Shown here: piece by piece, positions 26,847 to 35,465 of the stretch
Position numbering within the stretch: position 1 is the stretch's first letter
Layout of the letters: every line of letters begins with the position of its first letter
Source of the DNA: Albidovulum sp.
GTDB lineage: Bacteria > Pseudomonadota > Alphaproteobacteria > Rhodobacterales > Rhodobacteraceae
Direction of reading: 5' to 3'
Assembly (NCBI GenBank): GCA_030837785.1
Contig: JAUQYA010000127.1
Span: forward strand, 1-64,000
DNA: 64,000 bases
Translations under genes and position numbers: made by a program
Notes under the pieces: generated by a model
Seen by the model: the letters and a program-made list of their open reading frames with translations, nothing else
Databases searched by the model: none
Told to the model about the DNA's origin: nothing

Positions 26847-27076
26847 CGTTTTCCTTTCGTCCGGGTTGCGGCCCCGGCTTCTCGTTTTCTGGAATCACTA
26901 TCCACGATCGGGCGGTGATTCTCATGCGCTTCGCCTATTGCTCGCCCGGCCCATATTGCGGCCGACTCGCGATTGACTTTGCAAACTGCGAAGCCGACTT
27001 TGCTAAAACTACCGCGCAAAGATTCAGCTATCCCACGCGGTCAGCCCCCCTTAGCTCGGAGAGATTTTTTCGCGCG
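26847..27076. other. AT-richer gap in the element
   Basis: A gap of 230 bases without a supported gene. It is clearly richer in A and T than the surroundings (for example CAAACTGCGAAGCC and TGCTAAAACTACC) and is a plausible promoter region for the 153-aa gene and head operon. Confidence 0.35.
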
Positions 27077-27325
27077 TCACGCGGCGGCCGCGACGGGCTC
27101 CCTCACCTCGTCGCACCACTTCCGCTCCACCCACCGAGGGTCGAGCCCGGCGAGGCTGCACACCAGCCGACCATCCCGGCTGCGCAGCCACCGCCGCAGT
27201 GCCTCGGGCTCGTCGTTCTGGATCGTCACCGCGACCACCGCCAGCCACAGGTTGCGTTCGGGCGATCCGCCGCTTGACGCGAGGCGGTTCGGGGCAAGGC
27301 CGGTGATGATGGTGGAGTCCGACAT
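27077..27325 (-). CDS. small hypothetical protein (satellite accessory)
   Basis: This 82-aa protein reads ERNLWLAVVAVTIQNDEPEA, then an Arg-rich RRWLRSRDGRLVCSLAGLD and a closing WVERKWCDEVREPV. It looks like a compact helical protein, perhaps nucleic-acid binding. AGAGGGG sits 5 bases before ATG 27325, which supports translation. No family assigned. Confidence 0.62.
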   Translation of the reverse strand: MSDSTIITGLAPNRLASSGGSPERNLWLAVVAVTIQNDEPEALRRWLRSRDGRLVCSLAGLDPRWVERKWCDEVREPVAAAA

Positions 27326-27411
27326 GCTGGCCCCTCTCGGGCTCTTGTTGCTTTGCGGGCAGGATCGGACGGCGCGCGATTCGTGTCACGCGCCCCGCCG
27401 GTGCTCGCGCC

Positions 27412-27657
27412 CTACTCGATCGCGTTGTCGTCGATCCATTCAAAGCCGGGGCGCGGATTGCCCACGTCGTCGAGCCACTCGCCGGGGATGATCCGATCTA
27501 GGCTCGCGTCGCCGGGCGCTTCCGCGATTGCCGCCAACCGCGCTGAGGCGTCGCGGATCAGCCGCACCGGGGCGGCGTGACGCGGAAGGCTCGATCCCGC
27601 GATCAGGTTCGCCATTGCCGCAAGCTGCGAAGAGAGGGTGCGCGCGTCGATTTGCAT
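27412..27657 (-). CDS. small hypothetical protein (satellite accessory)
   Basis: This 81-aa protein starts at ATG 27657 behind GAGGTAAG. The first 50 residues form a helical segment rich in Ala, Leu and Arg (SSQLAAMANLIAGS, LIRDASARLAAIAEA), followed by an acidic tail ending FEWIDDNAIE. The open frame extends upstream on paper, but the RBS and composition support the short form. The function is unknown. Confidence 0.6.
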   Translation of the reverse strand: MQIDARTLSSQLAAMANLIAGSSLPRHAAPVRLIRDASARLAAIAEAPGDASLDRIIPGEWLDDVGNPRPGFEWIDDNAIE

Positions 27658-28046
27658 GTTCTTACCTCGTTTGTCGGGTTTCATGCCCCTATCGGACGGC
27701 GATTTCACTATTTTGTCAACGGTTTCAATGACTTGACACACATTGTCACACCGCGTCACACGAGAATCCCGCAATCCTTTGGGTTTCCCGCCAGAAGAGG
27801 GAGACGGCGTGTCACGCGGCGTCACACCGTTCTGCGGATCGCCCGCGACGCTCGCCGAGGTGCGCACCGAATCATTCGTCACCACCGCCCTCGTCGCGCA
27901 CCGCGCACCCGTGCGCACTTCCCGGTGCGCGGGTGCGCAAACCCGATTCATGGGTTCATTCCTTCCGGGCCGGGCACCACGACGGGACGGGACTTGCGCC
28001 CGGCTCCACAGTTCACGTGCAGTCGGTTTCCGCCACGCTTCATCAC
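27658..28046. other. gene-free regulatory-looking region with GTCAC repeat pairs
   Basis: No supported gene lies in this stretch. It contains two copies of GTCAC-N5-GTCAC, at 27745-27759 and 27811-27825, so each half-site pair is spaced by exactly one helical turn. The same motif occurs at 32162-32176 beside attR. TTGACA-like boxes occur on the minus strand near 27714 and may drive the 81-aa gene. Open frames crossing it on both strands have abnormal composition. Confidence 0.45.
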
Positions 28047-28152
28047 CACACACTCCCCACACCCCACAGAACAACTGTGGTGGTGGTGTGGGGCGTGCGT
28101 GTGTTCCACAGTTTCCACAGTCATCCACACTTAACTGTGGTAACTGTGGAAA
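28047..28152. repeat. iteron-like AACTGTGG repeats and nested hairpins at the end of the primase gene
   Basis: A long imperfect hairpin spans 28047-28103 (CCCCACACC and GGTGTGGGG arms, CCACAG and CTGTGG inner arms). It is followed by a second inverted repeat at 28104-28152. The 8-mer AACTGTGG or its complement occurs at 28073, 28106, 28133 and 28142. TCATCCACA at 28121 is one base off a DnaA box. The position directly beyond a replication gene suggests an origin or a transcription terminator. Confidence 0.5.
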
Positions 28153-30472
28153 GGGACTCTTCGCCCGCGAAGACGCGAACCTGTTCACGTCCCGCTCGGC
28201 CATCACGCACCGTCCGCTCGACAAGCGCGCCACTGGCGATCCAGGCGGAGACAAGCGACCGCGCGCGCTCGCGCCCCGCGCCCTTCTTGCTGGCGTCGAA
28301 GCCGAGTTCCTCGCCGACACGAATGCCGATCCAGTCGGTGCACCTCACGTCAGCGCCGAAACCCGCCACGTCAGCCGCCACGGTGCGGCGCACGCGTTCG
28401 GCGTCGGTCACGGTGATACCCTCAAAGGCGTCGGGCCATTGCCACGGCACCACAGCGCCGATGCGAGCGCCGTTCGGCACCTCGACGCTGACCTTCTCAA
28501 ACCACCGATTCACGTCGGCCGAGGGCGGCGCGAGGTTCGACTCCAGGTCGGCGATCCGAAAGAAGTGCTTGTGCGACGCGACACCGGCCTTCTCGGCTTG
28601 CTCGGGCGTCATGCCCGCCAGCACGCGGTTGAAGCGCGCGGTGCCGCGCAGAGCGCCACCGCCGCGTGCGTCGTCGATCGTCGCCGAGATTCCAGCTTGC
28701 AGCTTGCGCGTGTGATGCACGAGCCCAAGCGCAACGTGATGCTCCGAGGCAAAGCGGCGCAGGCGTTGGCCGATCAGGCGGAAGACATCATTCGTCTCTG
28801 GTGAGCGGCTCACGTCTTGCAGCGGGTCGAAGATCAGAGCGGCGGCCCCCGTCAATCGGACGAATCCGCCCATCGCTGCGAAGAGAGGTTCGTTGATCGC
28901 GCCTTCCGGGCCGCTGGCAAAGAAGAAGTCATCGCGTTCAACGCCGCTCACGGCCGCGAGCCTTCCTTCGATCTCGGCTTGCGCGATGCCGTAGTGCGCG
29001 AGAAGCGCGGCGACGCGCGAGTCGATCACCGATTGATCGTCTTCGGCGTTGTAGTAGACCACGCGCAGAGGATCGCGTCGTTCGCCAGTCAGGATGCCGC
29101 GCCCGGTTGCCATGTCGATCGCCTCGCAGAGCCCGAGAAGCGACTTGCCGATCTTCGGCTCGGCAACGGTCACAGAAGAATAGCCACGCGCGTAGAAGTC
29201 GGAATACACGAAGTCGGTGAGCGGGATCGCGGCAAGGTCTTTTTGCCGCCAGAAAGGGAAGAGTGACGTGGGGTCGGAAGGCGCAGCAAAGGCCACCACG
29301 CCCCCTAGCGCCGCCACGGCCGCTTGGCACTTCTCGACGGTTTCTAGCCCGGCGATCGCGCCGGTGCGCGCCCGCTCGGCGTGCGTCTGGCACTTCTGGC
29401 CGAACCACGTCGGCCCGCGCCCTTCGCGTTCCAGCCCTTCGCGCACCGGCTCGCCGGGAAGCGGCTTCTTGGGCGCGCAATGCCGCTCATAGGTCGGCCA
29501 AGCGTCGGCGGCGATTTCCTCGGCCGTCGGATAGCGCCCGAGCTTCGCCGTGAGGTTGCGGATCGCGCCGCCGATCACCTGCATGGCGTATTCGTCGCGC
29601 CCGTCAACGCGGCGGCCGAGCATGTCGAACTCGCGTTCCTGCGCCACAGGCGAAGCACTGACGGGTTTCTCGCGTGCTGCGGGTGCCGAGGTCGCCGGAA
29701 AGCCCGCCACGCCCGCCACGGGCGCGCTGTGCGCCAGAAGATCGCCGCCGGGCGCGAGGTTCTGGCCCTTGCGCGCGGCTACAGGATCGCGGGGCGGAAA
29801 GACGGCGCGCACCTGGTCGATCGCATAGGGCGCGACGGGCGCGCCGCCCGGCGTGTGCAGTTCGGTCAGTTCCGCCGCGCGGCCCTCCTTGCCGGGCTTC
29901 GGCCAAGCGATCGAGCCGGGCAGGCGCATGACGCGATCGGCGTTCACGACCTTGGGATCGGCGACGAAATCGAGCCCGACGTGCACGCCAGCAAGCAGTT
30001 CATCAAGTTCCCGTTGATCGTGCACGAGCGCGTCGAGAAACCAGAAGGCTTGCGCCCGCTTGGCGGGAAGGCGGCCGGTGACAATAGCACGGTGCGGCGC
30101 AAGGCCCTTGCGCTCATAGATCGGTTTTGCCGCCTCTGCCGCGCCTTCTGCGTCGAAGTCGGCCCATACCATCGGCGAGCCGAGAACGTTGACCTTCTTC
30201 GCCCGTTTGTCGCGTTGAGTGTCGATCTTTCGCAGCGAAGGCGCGAAGTAGCAGTTGACGCCAGTTTCGGCGTTGATCCTGGCGGCAAAGGTGGCGGCTT
30301 CGCTTCGCCCGGCGGGCGTGTTGTCGAAGAGTCGCGCGCGGGTGATCGCCCCGCCATCCGTGCCGGAATAGGCGATCTCGATAAGGCCGGGCTCGACGAC
30401 ATGGCCGAATCCGGCGTCCAGGAACTCGCGCATTACGTCGGGGCGCGGCAACATTTCATTGATATTTGGCAT
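28121..30472 (-). CDS. primase/helicase-type replication protein
   Basis: This two-part replication protein has 783 aa. Residues about 1-230 look like a RepB/AEP-type primase domain (WADFDAEGAAEAAK, the catalytic-looking Asp pair; AQAFWFLD; NADRVMRLPGSIAWPKPG). Residues about 420-640 are a RepA/AAA_25-like helicase with Walker A AEPKIGKSLLGL and Walker B AALIFDPLQD, then ALGLVHHTRK. The C-terminal part is probably a small winged helix. The family is common in phage satellites and small plasmids. ATG 30472 lies 2 bases beyond the alpA stop. The last codons lie in the repeat region described at 28104-28152. Confidence 0.85.
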   Translation of the reverse strand: MPNINEMLPRPDVMREFLDAGFGHVVEPGLIEIAYSGTDGGAITRARLFDNTPAGRSEAATFAARINAETGVNCYFAPSLRKIDTQRDKRAKKVNVLGSPMVWADFDAEGAAEAAKPIYERKGLAPHRAIVTGRLPAKRAQAFWFLDALVHDQRELDELLAGVHVGLDFVADPKVVNADRVMRLPGSIAWPKPGKEGRAAELTELHTPGGAPVAPYAIDQVRAVFPPRDPVAARKGQNLAPGGDLLAHSAPVAGVAGFPATSAPAAREKPVSASPVAQEREFDMLGRRVDGRDEYAMQVIGGAIRNLTAKLGRYPTAEEIAADAWPTYERHCAPKKPLPGEPVREGLEREGRGPTWFGQKCQTHAERARTGAIAGLETVEKCQAAVAALGGVVAFAAPSDPTSLFPFWRQKDLAAIPLTDFVYSDFYARGYSSVTVAEPKIGKSLLGLCEAIDMATGRGILTGERRDPLRVVYYNAEDDQSVIDSRVAALLAHYGIAQAEIEGRLAAVSGVERDDFFFASGPEGAINEPLFAAMGGFVRLTGAAALIFDPLQDVSRSPETNDVFRLIGQRLRRFASEHHVALGLVHHTRKLQAGISATIDDARGGGALRGTARFNRVLAGMTPEQAEKAGVASHKHFFRIADLESNLAPPSADVNRWFEKVSVEVPNGARIGAVVPWQWPDAFEGITVTDAERVRRTVAADVAGFGADVRCTDWIGIRVGEELGFDASKKGAGRERARSLVSAWIASGALVERTVRDGRAGREQVRVFAGEESLSTVTTVKCG

Positions 30473-30474
30473 GG

Positions 30475-30660
30475 TCAGGCGGCGTGCCGTTCCATGAACG
30501 AAACGACCTCGCTCAGCTTGTAAAACTTGCGGTTGCCGATCCTGATGATGCGCGGCCAGTCCGGCATGGAGCGTGAATGCCGCCACTCGGTGACGGCCGA
30601 AATCCCGCCGAAGTAGTCACGGCGCGCGGTCGGGGCATTGATGTATTCGGGCGCTTGCAT
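30475..30660 (-). CDS. AlpA-like excisionase/regulator
   Basis: This 61-aa helix-turn-helix protein of the MerR/AlpA type contains YFGGISAVTEWRHSRSMPDW and IIRIGNRKFYKLSEVVSFM, typical of excisionase-like regulators that activate satellite genes. AGAGGA precedes ATG 30660. It is directly upstream of the primase gene and follows the integrase gene, the usual int-alpA-rep arrangement of phage satellites. Confidence 0.85.
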   Translation of the reverse strand: MQAPEYINAPTARRDYFGGISAVTEWRHSRSMPDWPRIIRIGNRKFYKLSEVVSFMERHAA

Positions 30661-30749
30661 TGCGGTCCTCTTGTCGTTGCGCCGTAGTGCGGCGATGCCG
30701 ACAAGATAGAATCAGAGTGCAATGCGATGAAATGTTCTCGCCCGGTTGC

Positions 30750-31976
30750 TCAGGCGTCGGTTGCCTCGTCGGGTTCTTCGCCTTCCGGTTCGGGCTTGCC
30801 CGTCGCGAACCGGCCCCACGATTCCATAAGCCCCCGGCGCTTGTCGAAGAGGTCGGTGCGCCGATAGGCGGCCTCGACCTTGTTCGCCACGGCGTGCGCG
30901 AGGGCCGCTTCCTTCACCTCGTGCGGCGTTGACGTTTGCTCTTCTGCCCAATCGCGGAAGCAGGAACGGAAGCCATGCACCACGACATGCCCGACCTCGG
31001 TGAGCGTCGGCCCGTCGCCAAGCCGTTTCAACACGGCCGAAAGCGTCATGTCGGAGAGCGGCGTGCCCCTCTTGCTCGACGGGAACACAAGGCGCTCGCC
31101 TTCGATCTTCGGCGTTGCCTTGAGAACCTCGATCGCCTCTGGCGAGAGCGGGACTCGGTGCAGGACTTGGGCCTTCATCCTTTCGGCCGGGATGGTCCAC
31201 GTCGCGGCCGCCATGTCGATCTCATCCCACGTCGCGCCACGAGTCTCGCCCGAGCGCGCCGCCGTCAGGATCGTGAACCGCAGCGCGAGAGCGCCGTAGC
31301 CCGACACGCCCTCGATCTCGTCCATAAGGTCGGGGAGCTTGTCGTAGGGCAGGGCGGGATAGTGCTTCACGCGGGCTTGTTGCTTGGGGAGTGCGCGAGA
31401 GATACCTTCCAGCGGCGACACGCCATCATAGAAGCCGGATGCCCGCGCCCAATCCCACACCGTGCCCATGCGCTGCCGCACACGCCGCGCCGTCTCGGGT
31501 TTGGCGAGCCAGATCGGTTGCAGCACCTTGAGAATGTCGGCCGACGTGATCGACCTCATGTCACGCTTCCCAAGCACCGGGAAGGCGTCATTTTCGAGCG
31601 AGGCGATCCACGAGGCGACGTGCCGATCGTTCTTGGCGACGCTTTCGATCTGTTCGCGCCAGACGCGCCGCGCCGCTTCCTCGAAGGTGATCGACTCCCG
31701 CTTCTCGGCGTCCCTGACAGCCTTCGGGCTTCCGCCGGTTCTGGCGATGCGTCGCCATTCCTTCGCCGTCTCGCGTGCCTCGTTGAGCCCGACGAGGAAC
31801 GCGCTCCCCATGCCGATCTCGACGCGCTTCCCGTGCACCGTGCCGCGCCATGACCACCATCGGCCGCCGAAGTCTGAAACATTGAGATACAGGCCGAAGC
31901 CGTCAGCCCATTTTCCGGGCTTGAGTCCCTTTGTGACCTGGCTCGGGTGGATTTGGTTGCGGACTTCCTTCGGCAA
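30750..31976 (-). CDS. tyrosine-type site-specific integrase
   Basis: This is a 408-aa recombinase of the P4-integrase type. The N-terminal 100 residues form an arm-binding domain (ADGFGLYLNVSDFGGRWWSW), followed by a core-binding domain and a catalytic domain. The catalytic Arg lies in TAARSGETRGATWDEI, the HxxR in VVHGFRSCFRDWAEE, and the final His/Tyr in LAHAVANKVEAAYRR. The only in-frame start candidate is TTG 31976, with AAGGGGA about 8 bases ahead. It lies next to attR and probably acts on the tRNA-Ala site. Confidence 0.93.
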   Translation of the reverse strand: MPKEVRNQIHPSQVTKGLKPGKWADGFGLYLNVSDFGGRWWSWRGTVHGKRVEIGMGSAFLVGLNEARETAKEWRRIARTGGSPKAVRDAEKRESITFEEAARRVWREQIESVAKNDRHVASWIASLENDAFPVLGKRDMRSITSADILKVLQPIWLAKPETARRVRQRMGTVWDWARASGFYDGVSPLEGISRALPKQQARVKHYPALPYDKLPDLMDEIEGVSGYGALALRFTILTAARSGETRGATWDEIDMAAATWTIPAERMKAQVLHRVPLSPEAIEVLKATPKIEGERLVFPSSKRGTPLSDMTLSAVLKRLGDGPTLTEVGHVVVHGFRSCFRDWAEEQTSTPHEVKEAALAHAVANKVEAAYRRTDLFDKRRGLMESWGRFATGKPEPEGEEPDEATDA

Positions 31977-32426
31977 ACTCGATCCCCTTTTGGTGGGTGG
32001 ATATGTGATTCGGCGGTTCGGTTCCCGCCTTTCGCAATCGAACCGAAAGCCAGATCAAACCTACCAATGACACCTACCATAAACATGCAAAGGCGTGCAA
32101 TATTGTGAAATGGTCCGAAATGATGATCTCTGCTATCGTATTGTTATTTAATTTATAATTTGTCACCAAACGTCACGCCTGAAATGCAGATTATAAAGAC
32201 CTCTGCTCCACCAAGCCTTCCAGATGATCGCCGCAGAAATCCCCGGGGCCCGGAAACCGCGCCTCGCGCAAGGGATCGCGCGTTGACAAGGATCAGTGTC
32301 TGCGCCGATGCTTCGATCCAGGGTGGTCGCGGAAAGGCCGGCACGGTCGGGTGACGCCGCGCAGTCGGCCCCCCACAGACAGCCCGTGTGCGGACCGATC
32401 ACGGATTGCCCCGGAAGGAGATCGAA
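31977..32426. other. integrase upstream region and attR junction
   Basis: No gene is supported. The part up to about 32160 is AT-rich (TTGTTATTTAATTTATAATT) and probably holds the integrase promoter. A GTCAC-N5-GTCAC motif lies at 32162-32176, attR at 32200-32214, and GC-rich chromosomal sequence with the RBS of the next gene follows. Confidence 0.5.
32200..32214 (+). repeat. attR core
   Basis: CCTCTGCTCCACCAA is an exact copy of the tRNA-Ala 3' end at 22892-22906. Flanking bases differ on both sides, so the 15-bp identity fixes the probable crossover core. Confidence 0.85.
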
Positions 32427-33656
32427 ATGCCAAGCAAGAAGCCGTTTCTCGTCGCCATGCTGGTAAGCGCCGCGCTGACCCATCCCGCGGTCGCGGAAAC
32501 GACGCTCAACGCCCTGTTCATGGCCCAGGCCGCCTACAGCGAGGCCGATGTCCGTGCGATGACAGATGCGTTCACCGCCGCGAACCCCGAGGTCAAGGTG
32601 AACCTGGAGTTCGTTCCCTACGAGGGCCTGCACGACAAGACGCTTCTCGCGCTCGGGTCGGGGGCGGGCTACGACGTCGTCCTGTTCGACGTGATCTGGC
32701 CGGCCGAATTCGCCGAGAACAAGGTGCTGGTCGACCTGACGGACCGGATCACGCCGGAGATGAAGGACGGCGTCCTGCCGGGCGCCTGGACCACGGTCGA
32801 ATTCGACGGCAAGCGCTATGGCCTGCCGTGGATCCTAGACACCAAGTATCTCTTCTACAACAAGGACATCCTCGCCCAGGCGGGGATCGCTGCGCCGCCG
32901 GCGACCTGGGCCGAACTGACGCAGCAGGCGCAGGCGATCAAGGACAAGGGCCTTCTCGAACACCCGATCGTCTGGAGCTGGGCGCAGGCCGAGGCGGCGA
33001 TCTGCGACTACACCACGCTCGTCAGCGCCAATGGCGGCGCATTCCTCGTCGATGGCAAGCCGGCCTTCCAGACCGATGGCGGGCTGGACGCGCTGCAGTA
33101 CATGGTCGACAGCTACACCTCCGGCCTGACCAATCCCAACTCGAAGGAATATCTGGAAGAGGACGTCCGCCGCGTGTTCCAGAACGGCGAGGCGGCCTTC
33201 GCGCTGAACTGGACCTACATGTACAACCTCGCCAACGACCCGAAGGAAAGCAAGGTCGCGGGCAAGGTCGGCGTGGTGCCGGCGCCGGGTGTCGAAGGCA
33301 AGAGTACCGTCTCGGCCGTCAACGGCTCGATGGGGCTCGGCATCACCACCACCAGCCAGCATCCCGACGAGGCCTGGAGCTACATCGCCTTCATGACCTC
33401 GCAGGAGACGCAGAACGCCTATGCGCGGCTCAGCCTGCCGATCTGGGCCAGCTCCTACGACGACCCGGCGGTGACCGCTGGGCAGGAGGACATGATCGCC
33501 GCGGCCAAGGTCGGGCTTGCGGCGATGTATCCGCGCCCCACGACGCCGCGCTACCAGGAAATGTCGGCGGCGCTGCAACAGGCGATCCAGGAGGCGCTGC
33601 TTGGCCAGGCGAGCCCCGCCGACGCACTTGCTGCGGCCGCCGAGGGCAGGCTCTGA
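32427..33656 (+). CDS. ABC transporter extracellular solute-binding protein (family 1)
   Basis: The 409-aa protein has a signal peptide (SKKPFLVAMLVSAALTHPAVA) and the family 1 binding-protein core: YDVVLFDVIWPAEFAENK, TVEFDGKRYGLPWILDTKYL and LFYNKDILAQAGI. It delivers a sugar-like ligand in the periplasm to the permeases that follow. GGAAGGAG precedes ATG 32427, 213 bases beyond the attR site, so this is the first gene of a six-gene operon. The kinase and SIS protein behind it suggest an Amadori-type or amino-sugar ligand. Confidence 0.88.
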   Translation: MPSKKPFLVAMLVSAALTHPAVAETTLNALFMAQAAYSEADVRAMTDAFTAANPEVKVNLEFVPYEGLHDKTLLALGSGAGYDVVLFDVIWPAEFAENKVLVDLTDRITPEMKDGVLPGAWTTVEFDGKRYGLPWILDTKYLFYNKDILAQAGIAAPPATWAELTQQAQAIKDKGLLEHPIVWSWAQAEAAICDYTTLVSANGGAFLVDGKPAFQTDGGLDALQYMVDSYTSGLTNPNSKEYLEEDVRRVFQNGEAAFALNWTYMYNLANDPKESKVAGKVGVVPAPGVEGKSTVSAVNGSMGLGITTTSQHPDEAWSYIAFMTSQETQNAYARLSLPIWASSYDDPAVTAGQEDMIAAAKVGLAAMYPRPTTPRYQEMSAALQQAIQEALLGQASPADALAAAAEGRL

Positions 33657-33735
33657 GCCGCAGGGACAGGGGGGGCGGCGGGCATCGCCGCCCCGTCATC
33701 CGCCGCACATGCGCGCGGTATCGCCCGGCCCGCCG

Positions 33736-34620
33736 ATGAGTGCCGGCTGGACGACGATGCGGGCGTGGCTTCTGATGCTGCCGTTGCTCGCCGTTATGCT
33801 CTCGGTGATCGGCTGGCCGTTTCTCGACACGCTGCGGCTCTCGTTCACCGACGCGCGTCTGGTCGGCACCGGCGGCGACTTCGTCGGGCTCGACAACTAC
33901 CGCCGGCTCTTCTCCAGCGCCGCGTTCCGGCGTGCCTTCGTCGTCACCACCGGGTTTGCCGTCGTCTCGGTCTTCGTCGAGATGGTGCTGGGCGTTCTCG
34001 TCGCCCTTCTGCTCTACCAGGACTTCCGGGGGCGCAATGTGCTCCGGGCACTCCTGATCCTGCCCTGGGCGCTGCCGACGGTCGTCAACGCGCTTCTGTG
34101 GCGGCTGATCTACAACCCCGAATACGGCGCCCTGAATGCAGCGCTGGTCCAGACCGGACTGCTCGGGGCCTACCGGTCCTGGCTCGGCGATCCGAACAGC
34201 GCCCTCGCGGCGCTGATCGTGGCGGATGCCTGGAAGAACTTCCCGCTGGTGGCGCTGATCTCGCTCGCAGCACTTCATGCGGTACCCAACGACATCAAGG
34301 CGGCGGCCATCGTCGACGGGGCCGGGCCGCTCTCACGCTTCCGCTACGTGATCCTGCCCTATCTCGCCGGTCCGCTGATGGTGGCGCTGGTCCTGCGCAC
34401 GATCGAGGCGTTCAAGGTCTTCGACATCATCTGGGTGATGACCCGCGGCGGCCCTGCGAACAGCACGCGGACGCTCTCGATCCTCGTCTACCAGGAGGCG
34501 TTCTCGTTCCAGCGCGCGGGTTCGGGCGCGTCGCTCGCGCTGATCGTCACGCTGGCTGTGACGGTGCTGGCGGTGGCCTATGCGGCGCTGATCCGCCGTG
34601 CCGCGGGGGCGAGGTTCTGA
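33736..34620 (+). CDS. sugar ABC transporter permease (MalF-like)
   Basis: This is a six-segment permease of 294 aa. The coupling motif for the ATPase is EAFKVFDIIWVMTRGG, preceded by DGAGPLSRFRYVILPYL, the EAA-loop of binding-protein-dependent systems. Membrane segments run from MLPLLAVMLSVIGWPF to LIVTLAVTVLAVAYAAL. Starts at 33736, 33709 or 33757 are possible without a clear RBS. The last base of the stop codon is shared with the next gene's ATG. Confidence 0.88.
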   Translation: MSAGWTTMRAWLLMLPLLAVMLSVIGWPFLDTLRLSFTDARLVGTGGDFVGLDNYRRLFSSAAFRRAFVVTTGFAVVSVFVEMVLGVLVALLLYQDFRGRNVLRALLILPWALPTVVNALLWRLIYNPEYGALNAALVQTGLLGAYRSWLGDPNSALAALIVADAWKNFPLVALISLAALHAVPNDIKAAAIVDGAGPLSRFRYVILPYLAGPLMVALVLRTIEAFKVFDIIWVMTRGGPANSTRTLSILVYQEAFSFQRAGSGASLALIVTLAVTVLAVAYAALIRRAAGARF

Positions 34621-35465
34621 TGGAGCGGAGGAGCACCGGTTTCACCGTCTTCCTCTATGCCTGCGCGGTGCTGCTGGCCGTGCTGATCCTTGCGCCCTTC
34701 GCCTGGCTCTTCATCATGAGCATCTCGTCGACGACCGATCTCATCTCCAAGCCGCTGCGCTGGTGGCCGGCGGTGACGGACTGGTCGCGCTACCGGATCC
34801 TCACCGACATGACGCCGAACAGCCACGGCGCGGCGCTGATGTCGGCGCTCGGCAACAGCATCAAGGTGGCGGCCATCGCCACGCTGGCCTCGCTCGCCGT
34901 CTCGGTTCCGGCGGGGTGGGCGCTGTCGCGCACCCCCGCGGTCGGCTGGTCGCTCTGGCCCGTCATCGGCACCTACATGCTGCCGCCGGTGGCTCTGGCC
35001 GTGCCGCTCTACATGGGGCTTGCGGGGCTCGGGATGCTGAACACCAAGTTCGGCCTTGCCGTCGTCTACCTGACGATCCTCGCCCCCTTCACCGCCTGGC
35101 TCCTGAAGTCCGGCTTCGATCCGATTCCGCGCGACCTGGAGATGGCCGCGGCGATCGACGGGGCGCGGCTGGACCAGACGCTCAGGATCATCATCCTGCC
35201 GCTGGCCGCGCCGGTGATCGGGACGGCGGCGCTGTTCGCCTACCTGCTGGCCTGGGACGAGTTCTTCTATGCGCTCCTCTTCACCTCGGACCATCGCGCC
35301 AAGACCGTGACGGTCGCCATCGCCGATCTCGCCGGCGGGCGCATCGCGGATTACGGGCTGATCGCCACGGCTGGCGTCATCGCGGCGTTGCCTCCGGTCG
35401 TTTTCGGCCTGATCATGCAGCGCAGCCTGATTTCGGGCCTGACGACGGGAGGCGTGAAAGGATGA
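34620..35465 (+). CDS. sugar ABC transporter permease (MalG-like)
   Basis: This second permease of the pair has 281 aa. The EAA-loop reads EMAAAIDGARLDQTLRIIIL, with LLAWDEFFYALLFTSD after it, as in MalG-type carbohydrate permeases. Its ATG overlaps the stop of the first permease (ATGA-type junction) and its end overlaps the SIS gene, so translation of the whole set is coupled. Confidence 0.9.
   Translation: MERRSTGFTVFLYACAVLLAVLILAPFAWLFIMSISSTTDLISKPLRWWPAVTDWSRYRILTDMTPNSHGAALMSALGNSIKVAAIATLASLAVSVPAGWALSRTPAVGWSLWPVIGTYMLPPVALAVPLYMGLAGLGMLNTKFGLAVVYLTILAPFTAWLLKSGFDPIPRDLEMAAAIDGARLDQTLRIIILPLAAPVIGTAALFAYLLAWDEFFYALLFTSDHRAKTVTVAIADLAGGRIADYGLIATAGVIAALPPVVFGLIMQRSLISGLTTGGVKG

Noticed and set aside
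28047..28152. CRISPR-like repeat array
   Set aside because: Repeats are only 8 bases, irregularly spaced and inverted, with no spacers or cas genes.
27658..28320. Upstream extension of the 81-codon gene
   Set aside because: It reads through the repeat region with Arg/Pro/Cys-rich residues; the ATG at 27657 with GAGGTAAG fits better.
27743..28804. Plus-strand open frame through the gene-free part of the element
   Set aside because: Composition is abnormal, it overlaps the primase gene antisense, and it has no RBS or family signal.
32205..32214. Second tRNA at the right end of the element
   Set aside because: Only the 3' end of tRNA-Ala is present (attR core); no cloverleaf can be formed.
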